Source: Alcanivorax sp. 24
Lineage (GTDB): Bacteria > Pseudomonadota > Gammaproteobacteria > Pseudomonadales > Alcanivoracaceae
Reading direction: 5' to 3'
Assembly (NCBI RefSeq): GCF_004360225.1
Contig: NZ_SNUA01000003.1
Span: forward strand, 310,001-374,000
DNA: 64,000 nt
In this document: one piece after another, positions 8,325-18,819 of the stretch
How positions within the stretch are numbered: the stretch's first letter is position 1
How the letters are laid out: the number at the start of each line of letters is the position of its first letter
Notes under the pieces: generated by a model
What the model saw: only the letters and a program-made list of their open reading frames with translations
What the model was told of the DNA's origin: nothing
Databases searched by the model: none
Position numbers and translations under genes: made by a program

Positions 8325-9902
8325 ATGCATAGACTTCTAGGCGTTTTTGCCTTGGGGGTGTTGTTGTTTAGCGGGGGCTGCTCACTAACACCATCCGTGG
8401 ATGAATTACCGCCCATGCCACCGGCGGCACCGGAGCCGGAACAAGAACCAATACCGGGCTCGGAGGCAGGTGCATCCGACCTTGCCAACGGCATGGAACC
8501 TGTTCCCGTGGGCGTCGCCGAACCGGCGGACCAGGATCTCTGGGTACGTTTGCGCGAAGGGTATGGCCTGCCCCGGGTGGACAATGCCCGGGTGGAGGAA
8601 CAGCGTGTTTTCTACACTCGTCACCCGGTCTATTTCACCCGGGTCACCACCCGCGCGGAACGCTATCTGAAGTTCATCGTCGATGAAGCCACCGCCCGCG
8701 ACATGCCCACCGAACTGGCGTTGCTGCCGGTGGTGGAAAGCGCCTTCGACCCCTTCGCCTATTCCCACGGCCGCGCCGCCGGCCCCTGGCAGTTCATTCC
8801 CTCAACGGGCCAGCATTTCGGCCTGCGCCAGGACTGGTGGTACGACGGTCGCCGCGACATCATCGCCTCCACCCGGGCCGCCCTGACTTACCTGCGGCAA
8901 CTCGCCGACCGTTTCGAGGGCGACTGGCTGCTGGCGCTGGCGTCCTACAATGCCGGCGCCGGCACCGTTCTCCGGGCACAGAAACGCAATGAAGCGGCGG
9001 GCAAACCCACGGACTTCTGGAGTCTGGATCTGCCCACGGAAACCACTGCCTATGTTCCCAAGCTGCTGGCGGTGGCGGACATCGTCAGGAATCCGAAGCA
9101 ATATGGCGTGGCTCTGCACCCGATCACCGATGTGCCCTACTTCATCAGTGTCGACACCGGTGGGCAATTGGATCTGACCCAGGCCGCCCGGCTCGCCGAA
9201 GTGCCCATGGAAGAACTGTATCTGCTCAATCCCGGCTTCAATCGCTGGGCCACGGCCCCCGCCGGCCCGCACCGCCTGCTGGTGCCCGCGGACAAGGCGG
9301 ACCGGTTCAAGGCCGGGCTGGCCAGCTTACCCGCCGGCCAGCGAATGCGCTGGCAGCGTTACACCATCGCTCGCGGCGACAATCTGCAAAGCATCGCCCG
9401 CCGCCATCGCACCAAGGTGCAGGTCCTGCGCGAGATCAATCACCTCAAGGGCAACACCATCATCGCCGGCAAGACCCTGCTGATTCCTCAATCCGCCCGC
9501 GGCAGCGCGGCTCCGGCCGGGGACGGCGCCAAGCCGCGGGGCCGGCGGCTGGCACACAAGGTCGACAGCGGCGATACCCTGTGGGACCTGGCCCGGCATT
9601 ACCAGGTGTCGGTACGCGACCTGGCCCAATGGAACGATCTCGACCCCAAGGAACCACTGCGGGTCGGGCAGACCTTGCAGGTATGGAGCGGCAACGAAAG
9701 CGGCGATCAGGGGCAACGTTCCGAAATGGTTCGCCAGGTCCGCTATTCGGTACGCCACGGTGATTCGTTGTACACCATCGCCAATCGCTTTAATGTGTCC
9801 GTGAACGACATTCGCAGTTGGAATAATACCCTGAGCAAGCGCCGCTACCTGCGTCCCGGTGATCGTGTCACGCTGTTCGTGGACATTCGCGACGCCCCCT
9901 GA
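8325..9902 (+). CDS. mltD: Membrane-bound lytic murein transglycosylase D with three LysM domains
   Basis: Cleaves peptidoglycan glycan strands to 1,6-anhydro products in the periplasm. A lipoprotein signal ends at FSGGC (Cys19). A Pro/Glu-rich linker leads to the SLT domain, with the catalytic glutamate in LPVVESAFDPFA (about residue 138) and the motifs AAGPWQFIP and ALASYNAGAG. Three LysM domains follow at about 345, 410 and 472 (ARGDNLQSIA, DSGDTLWDLA, RHGDSLYTIA). The MltD lineage usually has at least two. The ATG has a poor Shine-Dalgarno, and a TATAAT lies only 4 nt before it, so the mRNA leader may be nearly absent. Confidence 0.93.
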   Translation: MHRLLGVFALGVLLFSGGCSLTPSVDELPPMPPAAPEPEQEPIPGSEAGASDLANGMEPVPVGVAEPADQDLWVRLREGYGLPRVDNARVEEQRVFYTRHPVYFTRVTTRAERYLKFIVDEATARDMPTELALLPVVESAFDPFAYSHGRAAGPWQFIPSTGQHFGLRQDWWYDGRRDIIASTRAALTYLRQLADRFEGDWLLALASYNAGAGTVLRAQKRNEAAGKPTDFWSLDLPTETTAYVPKLLAVADIVRNPKQYGVALHPITDVPYFISVDTGGQLDLTQAARLAEVPMEELYLLNPGFNRWATAPAGPHRLLVPADKADRFKAGLASLPAGQRMRWQRYTIARGDNLQSIARRHRTKVQVLREINHLKGNTIIAGKTLLIPQSARGSAAPAGDGAKPRGRRLAHKVDSGDTLWDLARHYQVSVRDLAQWNDLDPKEPLRVGQTLQVWSGNESGDQGQRSEMVRQVRYSVRHGDSLYTIANRFNVSVNDIRSWNNTLSKRRYLRPGDRVTLFVDIRDAP

Positions 9903-9952
9903 TCGAACCGTGCGGGCCGCCGGAACGCCGCGCGCCGCTCATGGTCATATAC

Positions 9953-9995
9953 CCTGTCGAAGGCGCTGAAAGCTGGCACCGAGGCCTTCGACAGG
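9953..9995. repeat. Inverted repeat upstream of yejA
   Basis: Perfect 12-bp arms CCTGTCGAAGGC (9953-9964) and GCCTTCGACAGG (9984-9995) around a 19-nt loop, in the mltD-yejA gap. The arm resembles the CTTCGACAGGCTC short repeat common in gammaproteobacterial genomes. It could act as a weak terminator or attenuator, but no T-run follows. Confidence 0.6.
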
Positions 9996-10038
9996 CTCTA
10001 ATATGAGATTCGATGACGATCAGGAGTGGATAATAACG

Positions 10039-11838
10039 ATGAGAGCCGTCACCATTTTGTTGGGTTTGCTGCTGGTCCTGCCGGCCTTCGCCGAGGTGCA
10101 CAGCGGCCATGCCATCACCATGTACGACGCTCCCAAGTATGGCCCTTCCTTCCGTCACTTCGACTACGTCAATGCCGACGCCCCCAAGGGCGGTCAGATC
10201 AAACTCCATGTGATCGGCGGCTTCGACAGCTTCATGCCCTACCTGCCCAAGGGCAGTGCCGCCGCCGGCGTCGGCGGTCTCGGTCCCAGCTATATTTACG
10301 ACAGCCTGACCGTGCGCAGCCTGGACGAGCCGTTCACCGAATACGGACTGCTCGCCGAACGCATGGAATGGCCGGACGATCGCGGCTGGATCACCTTTAC
10401 TCTGCGTGACGAAGCCCGCTTCGCCGATGGTCACCCGGTCACCGCCGAGGACGTGGTATGGAGCTTCAATCAGCTGACCGAACATGGCCAGCCGCTTTAC
10501 GCCTACTACTATGCCGACGTGGAAAAGGTGGAGGCACTCTCCGAGCGCAAGGTGAAGTTCACCTTCAAACCCGGCGACAACCGGGAACTGGTAATGATCG
10601 TCGGCCAGCTTCCGGTATTGCCCAAGCACTTCTGGAAAGACAAGGATTTCACTCAGGCGGATCTCACCGTGCCAATGGGGTCCGGCCCTTATCGCATCGC
10701 CAGTTTCAAGCCCGGCAAACAGGTGGTGTATGAGCGCCGTGATGACTACTGGGCCTGGGACCTGCCTGTCATCCAGGGCCAGTACAACTTCGACCGGGTG
10801 ATCTTTGAGTATTATCTGGACCAGACCGTGGCGCTGGAGGCCTTCAAGAAAGGCGATTACGACTTCCGCTTCGAGATGAACTCCAAACTCTGGGCCACCG
10901 CCTACACCGGGCGGGATTTCAACAGCGGCAAGCTGGTGAAGGAAGAAGTCCATCACCAGAACCCTTCAGGCATGCAGGGCTTTATCTTCAATACGCGCCG
11001 CCCGTTGTTCCAGGACCCGGTGTTGCGCGAGGCCATGGCCTACGCGCTGGACTTTGAATGGTCCAACAAGCAGCTGTTCTACAACCAGTACAAGCGCACC
11101 CGCAGCTATTTCCAGAACTCGGAGATGGCCGCCACCGGACTGCCCTCCGAAGCCGAGCTGAAACTGCTGGAACCTTTACGTGATAAGCTGCCTGAGCGGG
11201 TCTTTACCGAGGAGTATCAACCACCGGTCTCCGACGGCACCGGCCGTCCGCGGGAGAATCTGCGTACCGCCCAGACCCTGCTCAAGAAAGCCGGCTATGA
11301 GGTGCGTAACGGTCAGTTGTTCAATCCCGAAGGGAAGCCGGTGAAGTTCGAGTTTCTGCTTTACAGCCCGGCGTTCGAACGTGTGGTCCTGCCCTTCTCC
11401 CGCAACCTCAAGGCTCTGGGTATCAGCGCCGATGTGATCCGCGTCGATGAGTCCCAATACCTGCAGCGGGTGCGAAATTTCAATTTCGACATGATCGTCG
11501 GCGGCTGGGGCCAGTCCTCCTCTCCGGGCAACGAACAGCGGGACTTCTGGTCCAGCAAGGCGGCGGACCGGCCCAGCAGCCGCAATTACGCCGGCATCAA
11601 GGATCCGGCCATCGACAGCCTGGTGAAAACCCTGATTTCCGCCAAGGACCGTGAGGCCCTGGTGACCAGTAGCCGGGCGCTGGATCGCGCCCTGCAGTGG
11701 GGATTTTATGTGATCCCCAATTGGGGGATGGATTACCACCGCTTCGCCTACCGCTCCCGGTTGGCCCATCCGGATTTGCCGCCGTACCTTGGCGTCGACG
11801 GGGCCCTGGATCTTTGGTGGGATACAACGGCGGAATAA
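10039..11838 (+). CDS. yejA: Periplasmic peptide-binding protein of a YejABEF ABC importer
   Basis: Family 5 extracellular solute-binding protein. In E. coli the Yej system imports peptides including microcin C. A cleavable signal peptide (MRAVTILLGLLLVLPAFA) is followed by features close to YejA: PKYGPSFRHFDYVNADAPKGG near the N-terminus, ARFADGHPVTAEDVVWSF, MGSGPYRIASFKPG and IVGGWGQSSSPGNEQRDFWSS. I start at ATG 10039, the signal-peptide methionine, with CAGGAG upstream, not at 10003. The mature protein has about 580 residues. The yejB start codon follows the stop with no gap. Confidence 0.93.
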   Translation: MRAVTILLGLLLVLPAFAEVHSGHAITMYDAPKYGPSFRHFDYVNADAPKGGQIKLHVIGGFDSFMPYLPKGSAAAGVGGLGPSYIYDSLTVRSLDEPFTEYGLLAERMEWPDDRGWITFTLRDEARFADGHPVTAEDVVWSFNQLTEHGQPLYAYYYADVEKVEALSERKVKFTFKPGDNRELVMIVGQLPVLPKHFWKDKDFTQADLTVPMGSGPYRIASFKPGKQVVYERRDDYWAWDLPVIQGQYNFDRVIFEYYLDQTVALEAFKKGDYDFRFEMNSKLWATAYTGRDFNSGKLVKEEVHHQNPSGMQGFIFNTRRPLFQDPVLREAMAYALDFEWSNKQLFYNQYKRTRSYFQNSEMAATGLPSEAELKLLEPLRDKLPERVFTEEYQPPVSDGTGRPRENLRTAQTLLKKAGYEVRNGQLFNPEGKPVKFEFLLYSPAFERVVLPFSRNLKALGISADVIRVDESQYLQRVRNFNFDMIVGGWGQSSSPGNEQRDFWSSKAADRPSSRNYAGIKDPAIDSLVKTLISAKDREALVTSSRALDRALQWGFYVIPNWGMDYHRFAYRSRLAHPDLPPYLGVDGALDLWWDTTAE

Positions 11839-12927
11839 ATGCCACGTTATATTCTCAAACGGTTATTGCTGATCATTCCCACCTTGTTCGGCATTCTGTT
11901 GTTGAACTTCCTGGTGGTGCAGGCCGCCCCTGGCGGCCCGGTGGAGCGCGTGCTCGCCGAGCTCCAGGGTCAGGGCGGCGGCGGGGGTCCCGGCGGCGGC
12001 TTCGCCGGCACCACCGCGGATACCATCGGTGGTGGCGGGCATTCCGGTTATCGCGGCTCCACCGGGCTGTCACCGGAGCTGGTGGCCCGTATCGAGCAGT
12101 TCTACGGCTTCGACAAACCGGCCCTGGAACGCTTTTGGATCATGCTGCGCAACTACCTGAGATTCGACTTCGGCGAGTCCTATTATCGCGACCGTCCGGT
12201 ATCGGATCTGATCATCGAGCGCATTCCAGTGTCGGTATCATTGGGGCTGTGGAGCACGCTCATCGCCTACCTGGTGTCGATTCCTCTGGGCATTCGCAAA
12301 GCGGTGAAGGACGGCTCCCGGTTCGATGTGTGGAGCAGCACCGCCATCGCCATCGGCTACGCCATTCCCAGTTTTCTGTTCGCCATACTGCTGGTGGTGC
12401 TGTTCGCCGGCGGTTCCTATTTTGAGTGGTTCCCGCTGCGCGGCCTGACTTCGGACAATTTCGAGCAGTTGTCCTGGTTTGGCAAGATCATCGATTACCT
12501 GCATCACATCGCCCTGCCCACCCTCGCCATTGTCATCGGCAATTTCGCCACCCTCACCATGCTGACCAAGAACTCGTTCCTCGACGAGATCGGCAAACAG
12601 TATGTCCAGACCGCCCGGGCCAAGGGGCTGAGTGAAAAGCAGGTGCTCTACCGCCATGTTTTCCGCAATGCCATGCTGATCATCATCGCCGGTTTCCCGG
12701 CCGCTTTCGTCAGTGTGTTTTTCACCGGCGTGTTGTTGATCGAGTATATCTTCTCCCTGGACGGTCTCGGACTGCTTGGCTTCGAATCGGTGATCAACCG
12801 GGACTATCCGGTGGTGTTCGGTACCCTGTTCATCTTCACCCTGCTGGGCATGCTGCTGAAACTGGTCTCCGACCTGACCTACATGTGGGTGGACCCGCGT
12901 ATCGATTTCGAGCGGAGGGCCCACTGA
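11839..12927 (+). CDS. yejB: ABC peptide importer permease YejB
   Basis: Inner-membrane permease of the dipeptide/oligopeptide family (DppB-like), 362 residues with about six membrane spans. The EAA loop is visible as [17 protein letters not shown], followed by [10 protein letters not shown]. After the first span there is a Gly-rich stretch (residues about 40-70, [10 protein letters not shown] and later [10 protein letters not shown]) before [20 protein letters not shown]. coli YejB also has an extended periplasmic loop here, but the glycine run is conspicuous. The gene lies directly against yejA and shares 1 nt with yejE, so the operon is translationally coupled. Confidence 0.94.
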   Translation: MPRYILKRLLLIIPTLFGILLLNFLVVQAAPGGPVERVLAELQGQGGGGGPGGGFAGTTADTIGGGGHSGYRGSTGLSPELVARIEQFYGFDKPALERFWIMLRNYLRFDFGESYYRDRPVSDLIIERIPVSVSLGLWSTLIAYLVSIPLGIRKAVKDGSRFDVWSSTAIAIGYAIPSFLFAILLVVLFAGGSYFEWFPLRGLTSDNFEQLSWFGKIIDYLHHIALPTLAIVIGNFATLTMLTKNSFLDEIGKQYVQTARAKGLSEKQVLYRHVFRNAMLIIIAGFPAAFVSVFFTGVLLIEYIFSLDGLGLLGFESVINRDYPVVFGTLFIFTLLGMLLKLVSDLTYMWVDPRIDFERRAH

Positions 12928-13957
12928 TGATGGCGACGGCAAGCGCCCCTCTCTGGCGGCGGCAATGGCGGGCGTTCCGGGCCAACCGCCGCGGCTTCTG
13001 GTCCCTGCTGGTATTCCTGGTGCTGTTTGTGCTCAGTCTCGGCGCGGAATGGATCGCCAACGACAAACCTTTGTTGATTCGTTATGACGGCGCTTTCTAT
13101 ACCCCGGTGCTGAACACCTATCCGGAAACCACCTTTGGCGGTTTCTTCGAGACCGAAGCCAATTACCGGGATCCGGTGGTAAGGGAATTGATCGAGGAAA
13201 AAGGCTGGATGCTCTGGCCGGCGATCCGTTACCACTACACCACCATCAATTACGAGCTCACCGTGCCGGCGCCAGCGCCGCCTTCCGCGGAGAACTGGCT
13301 CGGCACCGATGATCAGGGTCGGGACGTTCTGGCGCGCCTGATCTATGGATTCCGTACTTCGGTGCTGTTCGGTTTGATGCTGACCCTCAGCGCCAGCGCC
13401 ATCGGTATCATGGTGGGCGCGATCCAGGGCTATTACGGCGGCTGGACCGATCTGGCCGGACAGCGCTTTATCGAGATCTGGTCGAGCATGCCGATCCTCT
13501 ATCTGATCATCATCCTCTCCAGCTTCGTGGTGCCCAGTTTCTGGAGTCTGCTGGTGATCATGCTGCTGTTCTCATGGATGACGCTGGTGGATCTGGTGCG
13601 CGCCGAGTTCCTGCGTTGCCGCAACATGGAGTATGTGCGTGCCGCCCAGGCCATCGGCGTGCGCACGCCGGTGATCATGTTCCGTCACATGCTGCCTAAT
13701 GCCATGGTCGCTACCCTGACCTATCTCCCCTTCGTACTGAACGCCGCGGTAATCACCCTTACCTCCCTGGATTTCATCGGCTTCGGCCTGCCACCGGGAT
13801 CACCGTCACTGGGCGAACTGCTCGGCCAGGGCAAAGCCAACCTGCAGGCCCCGTGGCTGGGACTGAGCGCCTTCGCCACCCTGGCCTTGATGCTGTCTCT
13901 GCTGGTGTTCATCGGCGAAGCCGTGCGCGATGCCTTCGACCCGAGGAAATTCCTGTC

Positions 13958-13961
<4 letters not shown>
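12927..13961 (+). CDS. yejE: ABC peptide importer permease YejE
   Basis: Second inner-membrane permease (DppC-like), 344 residues. It has the EAA-loop LVRAEFLRCRNMEYVRAAQAIG, followed by FRHMLPNAMVATLTYLPF. The family's N-terminal module has a first span, then a long periplasmic segment ending ENWLGTDDQGRDVLARLIYGFR. The start at ATG 12927 overlaps the yejB stop by 1 nt and has GGAGG at 8-nt spacing. ATG 12930 is the alternative. Its 3' end overlaps yejF by 4 nt. Confidence 0.94.
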
Positions 13962-15562
<1,601 letters not shown>

Positions 15563-15643
15563 AAGGCCAGCACCGTTTATCCCCGGCCGGTTTTCTCTAT
15601 ACTTGGAGCAGCTATCTTCAACACCAATATTCGAGGACAGACC

Positions 15644-16447
15644 ATGGGTTTTCTCGCGGGCAAACGCTTCCTGATCGTCGGCATCGCCAGCGATCGCTCC
15701 ATCGCCACCGGTATCGCCGAAGCCATGCACCGGGAAGGCGCCGAACTGGCCTTCACCTACCAGAACGACAAGCTGAAAAAGCGGGTGCTGAAAGCCGCCG
15801 AGGCCTATGGCAGCAACGAGAATCTGTGCTTCCCCTGCGATGTGACCTCCGATGAGGAAATCAACCAGGTGTTCGCCGACCTGGGGCAACAGTGGGACGG
15901 CCTGGACGGCGTGGTGCACGCGGTGGGCTTTGCTCCCGCCAACGAACTGGATGGTAACTTCGCCGAGGTCGCCACCCGGGAAGGCTTCCGTATCGCTCAC
16001 GACATCTCCGCCTACAGCTTCGTGGCACTGGCCAAGGCGGCGCGGCCACTGATGCAAGGCCGCAACGGCGCCCTGCTGACGCTGTCCTATCATGCATCGC
16101 GCCAAACCGTACCGAACTACAACGTCATGGGCCTGGCCAAAGCCAGCCTGGAAGCCTCGGTGCGCTATCTGGCCTCCAGCCTGGGTCCGGAAGGGATTCG
16201 CGTGAACGGCGTTTCCGCTGGTCCGATCCGTACTCTGGCCGCCTCCGGCATCAAGAAATTCCGCACCATGCTGGAGTACAACGCCGCCAAGGCACCGCTG
16301 CGCCGTAACGTCACCATCGAGGAAGTGGGTAATACCGCCGCCTTCCTGTGTTCCGATCTGGCTTCCGGTATTACTGGCGAGATCACCTACGTGGATGCCG
16401 GCGCCGCCACCGTCTCCATGCCGTTCGAGGAACCGGGCGAGGATTAA
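15644..16447 (+). CDS. fabI: Enoyl-ACP reductase (NADH-dependent), FabI
   Basis: Catalyses the last step of each fatty-acid elongation cycle. Visible features are the cofactor-binding [47 protein letters not shown], the active-site [15 protein letters not shown] (Tyr and Lys), and [18 protein letters not shown]. The segment after LTLSY reads HASRQTV where E. coli FabI has LGAERAI. That is an unusual change in an otherwise well-conserved region next to the active-site Tyr and the triclosan pocket. The 267 residues have a slightly acidic C-terminus (MPFEEPGED). A -10-like TATACT lies at 15598-15603, so it probably has its own promoter. Confidence 0.94.
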   Translation: MGFLAGKRFLIVGIASDRSIATGIAEAMHREGAELAFTYQNDKLKKRVLKAAEAYGSNENLCFPCDVTSDEEINQVFADLGQQWDGLDGVVHAVGFAPANELDGNFAEVATREGFRIAHDISAYSFVALAKAARPLMQGRNGALLTLSYHASRQTVPNYNVMGLAKASLEASVRYLASSLGPEGIRVNGVSAGPIRTLAASGIKKFRTMLEYNAAKAPLRRNVTIEEVGNTAAFLCSDLASGITGEITYVDAGAATVSMPFEEPGED

Positions 16448-16551
16448 TCCTCGCCTCCCTCTCCCCGCCCTCTCCCCGCCCTCTCCCATCACCACACTGA
16501 CATATTCCACTGTCAGGCTGGCGGCTCCGAACCGATCAACAAAGGAGCCCG

Positions 16552-18384
16552 ATGGTGAGCCCGAAAACCTCTCTGGCCCTGTTGCCACTGGTATCCGCGC
16601 TGGCCCTGGCCGGCTGCGGTGGCGACGGCAGCGATAACGATAACAGCGGCGGTGGGGAGCCGCTGTCCCTGACCCTCCTTCATATCAACGATCATCACTC
16701 CAATCTGGAGCCGTCGAGCCTGACGCTGGATATCGCCGGCGCGGAAACCACCTTTGAGTCAGGTGGTTTTCCCCGCGTGGTGGCCAAGATCGCCGAACGG
16801 GAAGCAGCGCGGAGCAATGTCCTCAAGCTGCACGCGGGGGATGCCATCACCGGCACTCTGTACTTCTCCAGCTTCGAAGGCGAGGCCGACGCCAAACTGA
16901 TGAACCAGGTGTGTTTCGACGCCTTCGCTCTGGGGAATCACGAATTCGACCGGGGTGACGCCGGCCTCAAGAAGTTCCTCGACTACCTCGCCGATGACAG
17001 CTGCGGGACTCCGGCTCTGGCCGCCAACGTCAAACCTCAAGTAGGCACCCCGCTGGCGCCCAACGCCGAGGACGACTACATCAAGCCCTACGTGATCCAC
17101 GAAGTGAACGGGCAACAGGTGGGCATTATCGGCATCGACATCGCCGGCAAAACCCAGAACAGTTCCAGCCCGCTGGACACCACTCAGTTCCTGGACGAGC
17201 AGGAAACCGCCCAGGCCATGATCGACGAGCTGGCCGATCAAGGCGTCAATAAAATCGTCCTGCTGACCCACTACCAATACCAGAACGATCTGGAAATGGC
17301 CGCCAATCTGTCCGGCGTGGATGTGATCATCGGCGGTGACTCGCACACCCTGCTGGGAGATTTTGCTGATTATGGCCTGCCCGCATCCGGTGATTACCCC
17401 ACCATTGTGACCAACGCCGATGGCGATCTGGCCTGCGTCGCCCAGGCCTGGCAGTACTCCCAGGTGGTGGGAGAGTTGAACGTGGAGTGGGATGGCGAGG
17501 GTAACGTCACCGCCTGCGCGGGGGTGCCGCACCTGCTGTTGGGAGACTCAATCACCCGCGAAACCGCCAACGACGAAACCTACCAGCCGGAGGGAGCGGA
17601 ACGGCAACAGATCCTCGCCGCCATTGACGCCGACGCTCAACTCAGTCTGACCAGCCCCGACCTCAATGCGCGGACGCTGCTGGCTGGTTTTACCGACCAA
17701 CTCGATGAATTCCAGAATATCGAGATCGGCACCGCCACCGAAGACCTGTGCCTGGCCCGGATCCCCGGTCAGGAGTATGGCGATCCTTGCCCCAGCGAGG
17801 ATCCCGATCGTGGCGGTGATATTCCCAATGTGGTGGCCAACGCCTTTCTGTTCATGAGCAAGGCGGCCGACGTCTCCATCCAGAATGCCGGCGGCGTGCG
17901 CATCGATATCCCGGCGGGCCCCGTCACCATTGGTAATGCCTACAAGTTGCTGCCGTTCGGCAACACCCTCACCAACCTGGAAATGACCGGCGCGGAAATC
18001 CGCCAGGTCCTCAATGAAGCGGTGGAGTATGCCCACACGGACTCCTCCGGTGCTTACCCCTATGCCGCCGGGTTGCGATGGTACGTGGACATGAACCGGC
18101 CTGAAGGTGCACGTCTTTATGACATAGAGTACCGTCAGCGCAACGAAGGCGAGTGGCAGCCACTGGAAGACAGTACCGAGCTGACCGTGGTGAGCAACAG
18201 CTTCACCGCCAGCGGTCAGGACGGCTACGTGACCTTCGGTACGGTCAGCGAAGATGGCCGCGCCGAGGACACTTTCCTTGACTACGCACAGTCCTTTGTC
18301 GACTACATGATGGAAGTCGGCACGGTCAGCAAGCCGGCTCAGGACACCTATTCCACCCGTTACTACACCCCGGCGCCGGAGTAA
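16552..18384 (+). CDS. Surface or periplasmic 5'-nucleotidase, UshA/NadN-like lipoprotein
   Basis: 610 residues. The lipoprotein signal ends at LALAGC (Cys22) and is followed by a GDGSDNDNSGGGEP linker. The metallophosphoesterase domain has LHINDHHSNLEP (where UshA has the D-x-H metal ligands), GDAITGTLYF, the NHE motif in ALGNHEFDRG, LLTHYQYQND and GGDSHTLL. The C-terminal 5'-nucleotidase domain has ADVSIQNAGGVRIDIPAG and the Phe-containing LPFGNTL and NSFTASGQDGY. Such enzymes hydrolyse extracellular nucleotides or NAD; the substrate here is not certain. It starts at ATG 16552 after AAAGGAG. A strong terminator follows the stop. Confidence 0.9.
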   Translation: MVSPKTSLALLPLVSALALAGCGGDGSDNDNSGGGEPLSLTLLHINDHHSNLEPSSLTLDIAGAETTFESGGFPRVVAKIAEREAARSNVLKLHAGDAITGTLYFSSFEGEADAKLMNQVCFDAFALGNHEFDRGDAGLKKFLDYLADDSCGTPALAANVKPQVGTPLAPNAEDDYIKPYVIHEVNGQQVGIIGIDIAGKTQNSSSPLDTTQFLDEQETAQAMIDELADQGVNKIVLLTHYQYQNDLEMAANLSGVDVIIGGDSHTLLGDFADYGLPASGDYPTIVTNADGDLACVAQAWQYSQVVGELNVEWDGEGNVTACAGVPHLLLGDSITRETANDETYQPEGAERQQILAAIDADAQLSLTSPDLNARTLLAGFTDQLDEFQNIEIGTATEDLCLARIPGQEYGDPCPSEDPDRGGDIPNVVANAFLFMSKAADVSIQNAGGVRIDIPAGPVTIGNAYKLLPFGNTLTNLEMTGAEIRQVLNEAVEYAHTDSSGAYPYAAGLRWYVDMNRPEGARLYDIEYRQRNEGEWQPLEDSTELTVVSNSFTASGQDGYVTFGTVSEDGRAEDTFLDYAQSFVDYMMEVGTVSKPAQDTYSTRYYTPAPE

Positions 18385-18410
18385 GCGGCATCACCGTGGA
18401 CGGTCTAATG

Positions 18411-18443
18411 AAAAGCCCGCCCCTGAAACAGGGCGGGCTTTTT
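18411..18443 (+). terminator. Intrinsic terminator after the nucleotidase gene
   Basis: Stem AAAAGCCCGCCCCTG / CAGGGCGGGCTTTT with a 3-nt AAA loop and a T-run on the + strand, starting 27 nt after the stop codon. Confidence 0.9.
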
Positions 18444-18480
18444 ATATGTTCATCGCGGGGTTTGTGGACAGTAAGCACAG

Positions 18481-18530
18481 CTGCCCCACAGTTATGAAAC
18501 AGTCCGCCTATACGCAGCACGCTGGCACAC
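18481..18530 (-). repeat. Dispersed 50-bp segment shared with 28697-28752
   Basis: Read on the minus strand, this 50-bp block matches 28697-28752 at roughly three quarters of positions by eye, including GGCGG, GTTTCATAAC versus GTTCCACAAC, and the terminal CAG. In both places it sits beside heptad-like GCGTGCT/GCGTGTT units and near a three-hairpin element. It looks like a remnant of the composite element described at 28436-28848. Confidence 0.55.
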
Positions 18531-18532
18531 CA

Positions 18533-18603
18533 ATTCGCTGGCAAGCCAGCTTCCCACAGAGGGAGCTACGGAGCCGCTGTGGGAAGCTGGCTTGCCAGCG
18601 AAT
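18533..18603. repeat. REP-like inverted pair, copy 2
   Basis: Perfect 27-bp inverted repeat, arms 18533-18559 and 18577-18603 with a 17-nt spacer. The arm core GCTGGCAAGCCAGC is itself a palindrome. It belongs to the same family as 5211, 37387, 42203, 56641 and 61910. Confidence 0.88.
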
Positions 18604-18688
18604 ACAGCGCGAATCCATGCCTGCAAAGCTATGAGGTTCCCCTGTTAGCGTGCTCCGATGGCGCTCCCCATTCCCTTTTCAGCGAAAC

Positions 18689-18766
18689 AAAAAATCGTCG
18701 GGAACGATTTTTGACGTCGCTTGCGACGGCCCAAAGGGTAACCGCCACGGATGGTGGACACAAAAA
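18689..18766 (-). repeat. Three-hairpin element, copy C
   Basis: Read on the minus strand it runs TTTTTGTG, hairpin 1 (CCACC...GGCGG), hairpin 2 (CGTCGCAAGCGACG), then TCAAAAATCG and a final hairpin AATCGTTCCCGACGATT followed by a T-run. Two further copies lie at 28343 and 28769. Relative to those, the last stem here changes C to T on one side and G to A on the other, which keeps it paired. Function unknown. Confidence 0.72.
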
Positions 18767-18793
18767 AAGCCCGCTCCTGAATCAGGGCGGGCT
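18762..18793 (-). terminator. Intrinsic terminator of ppiD
   Basis: On the minus strand: GCCCGCCCTGA / TCAGGAGCGGGC followed by seven Ts, 26 nt after the ppiD stop. The T-run merges with the start of the three-hairpin element next to it. Confidence 0.85.
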
Positions 18794-18819
18794 TTCATCA
18801 TCGTCGCGACGTCGGCGAC

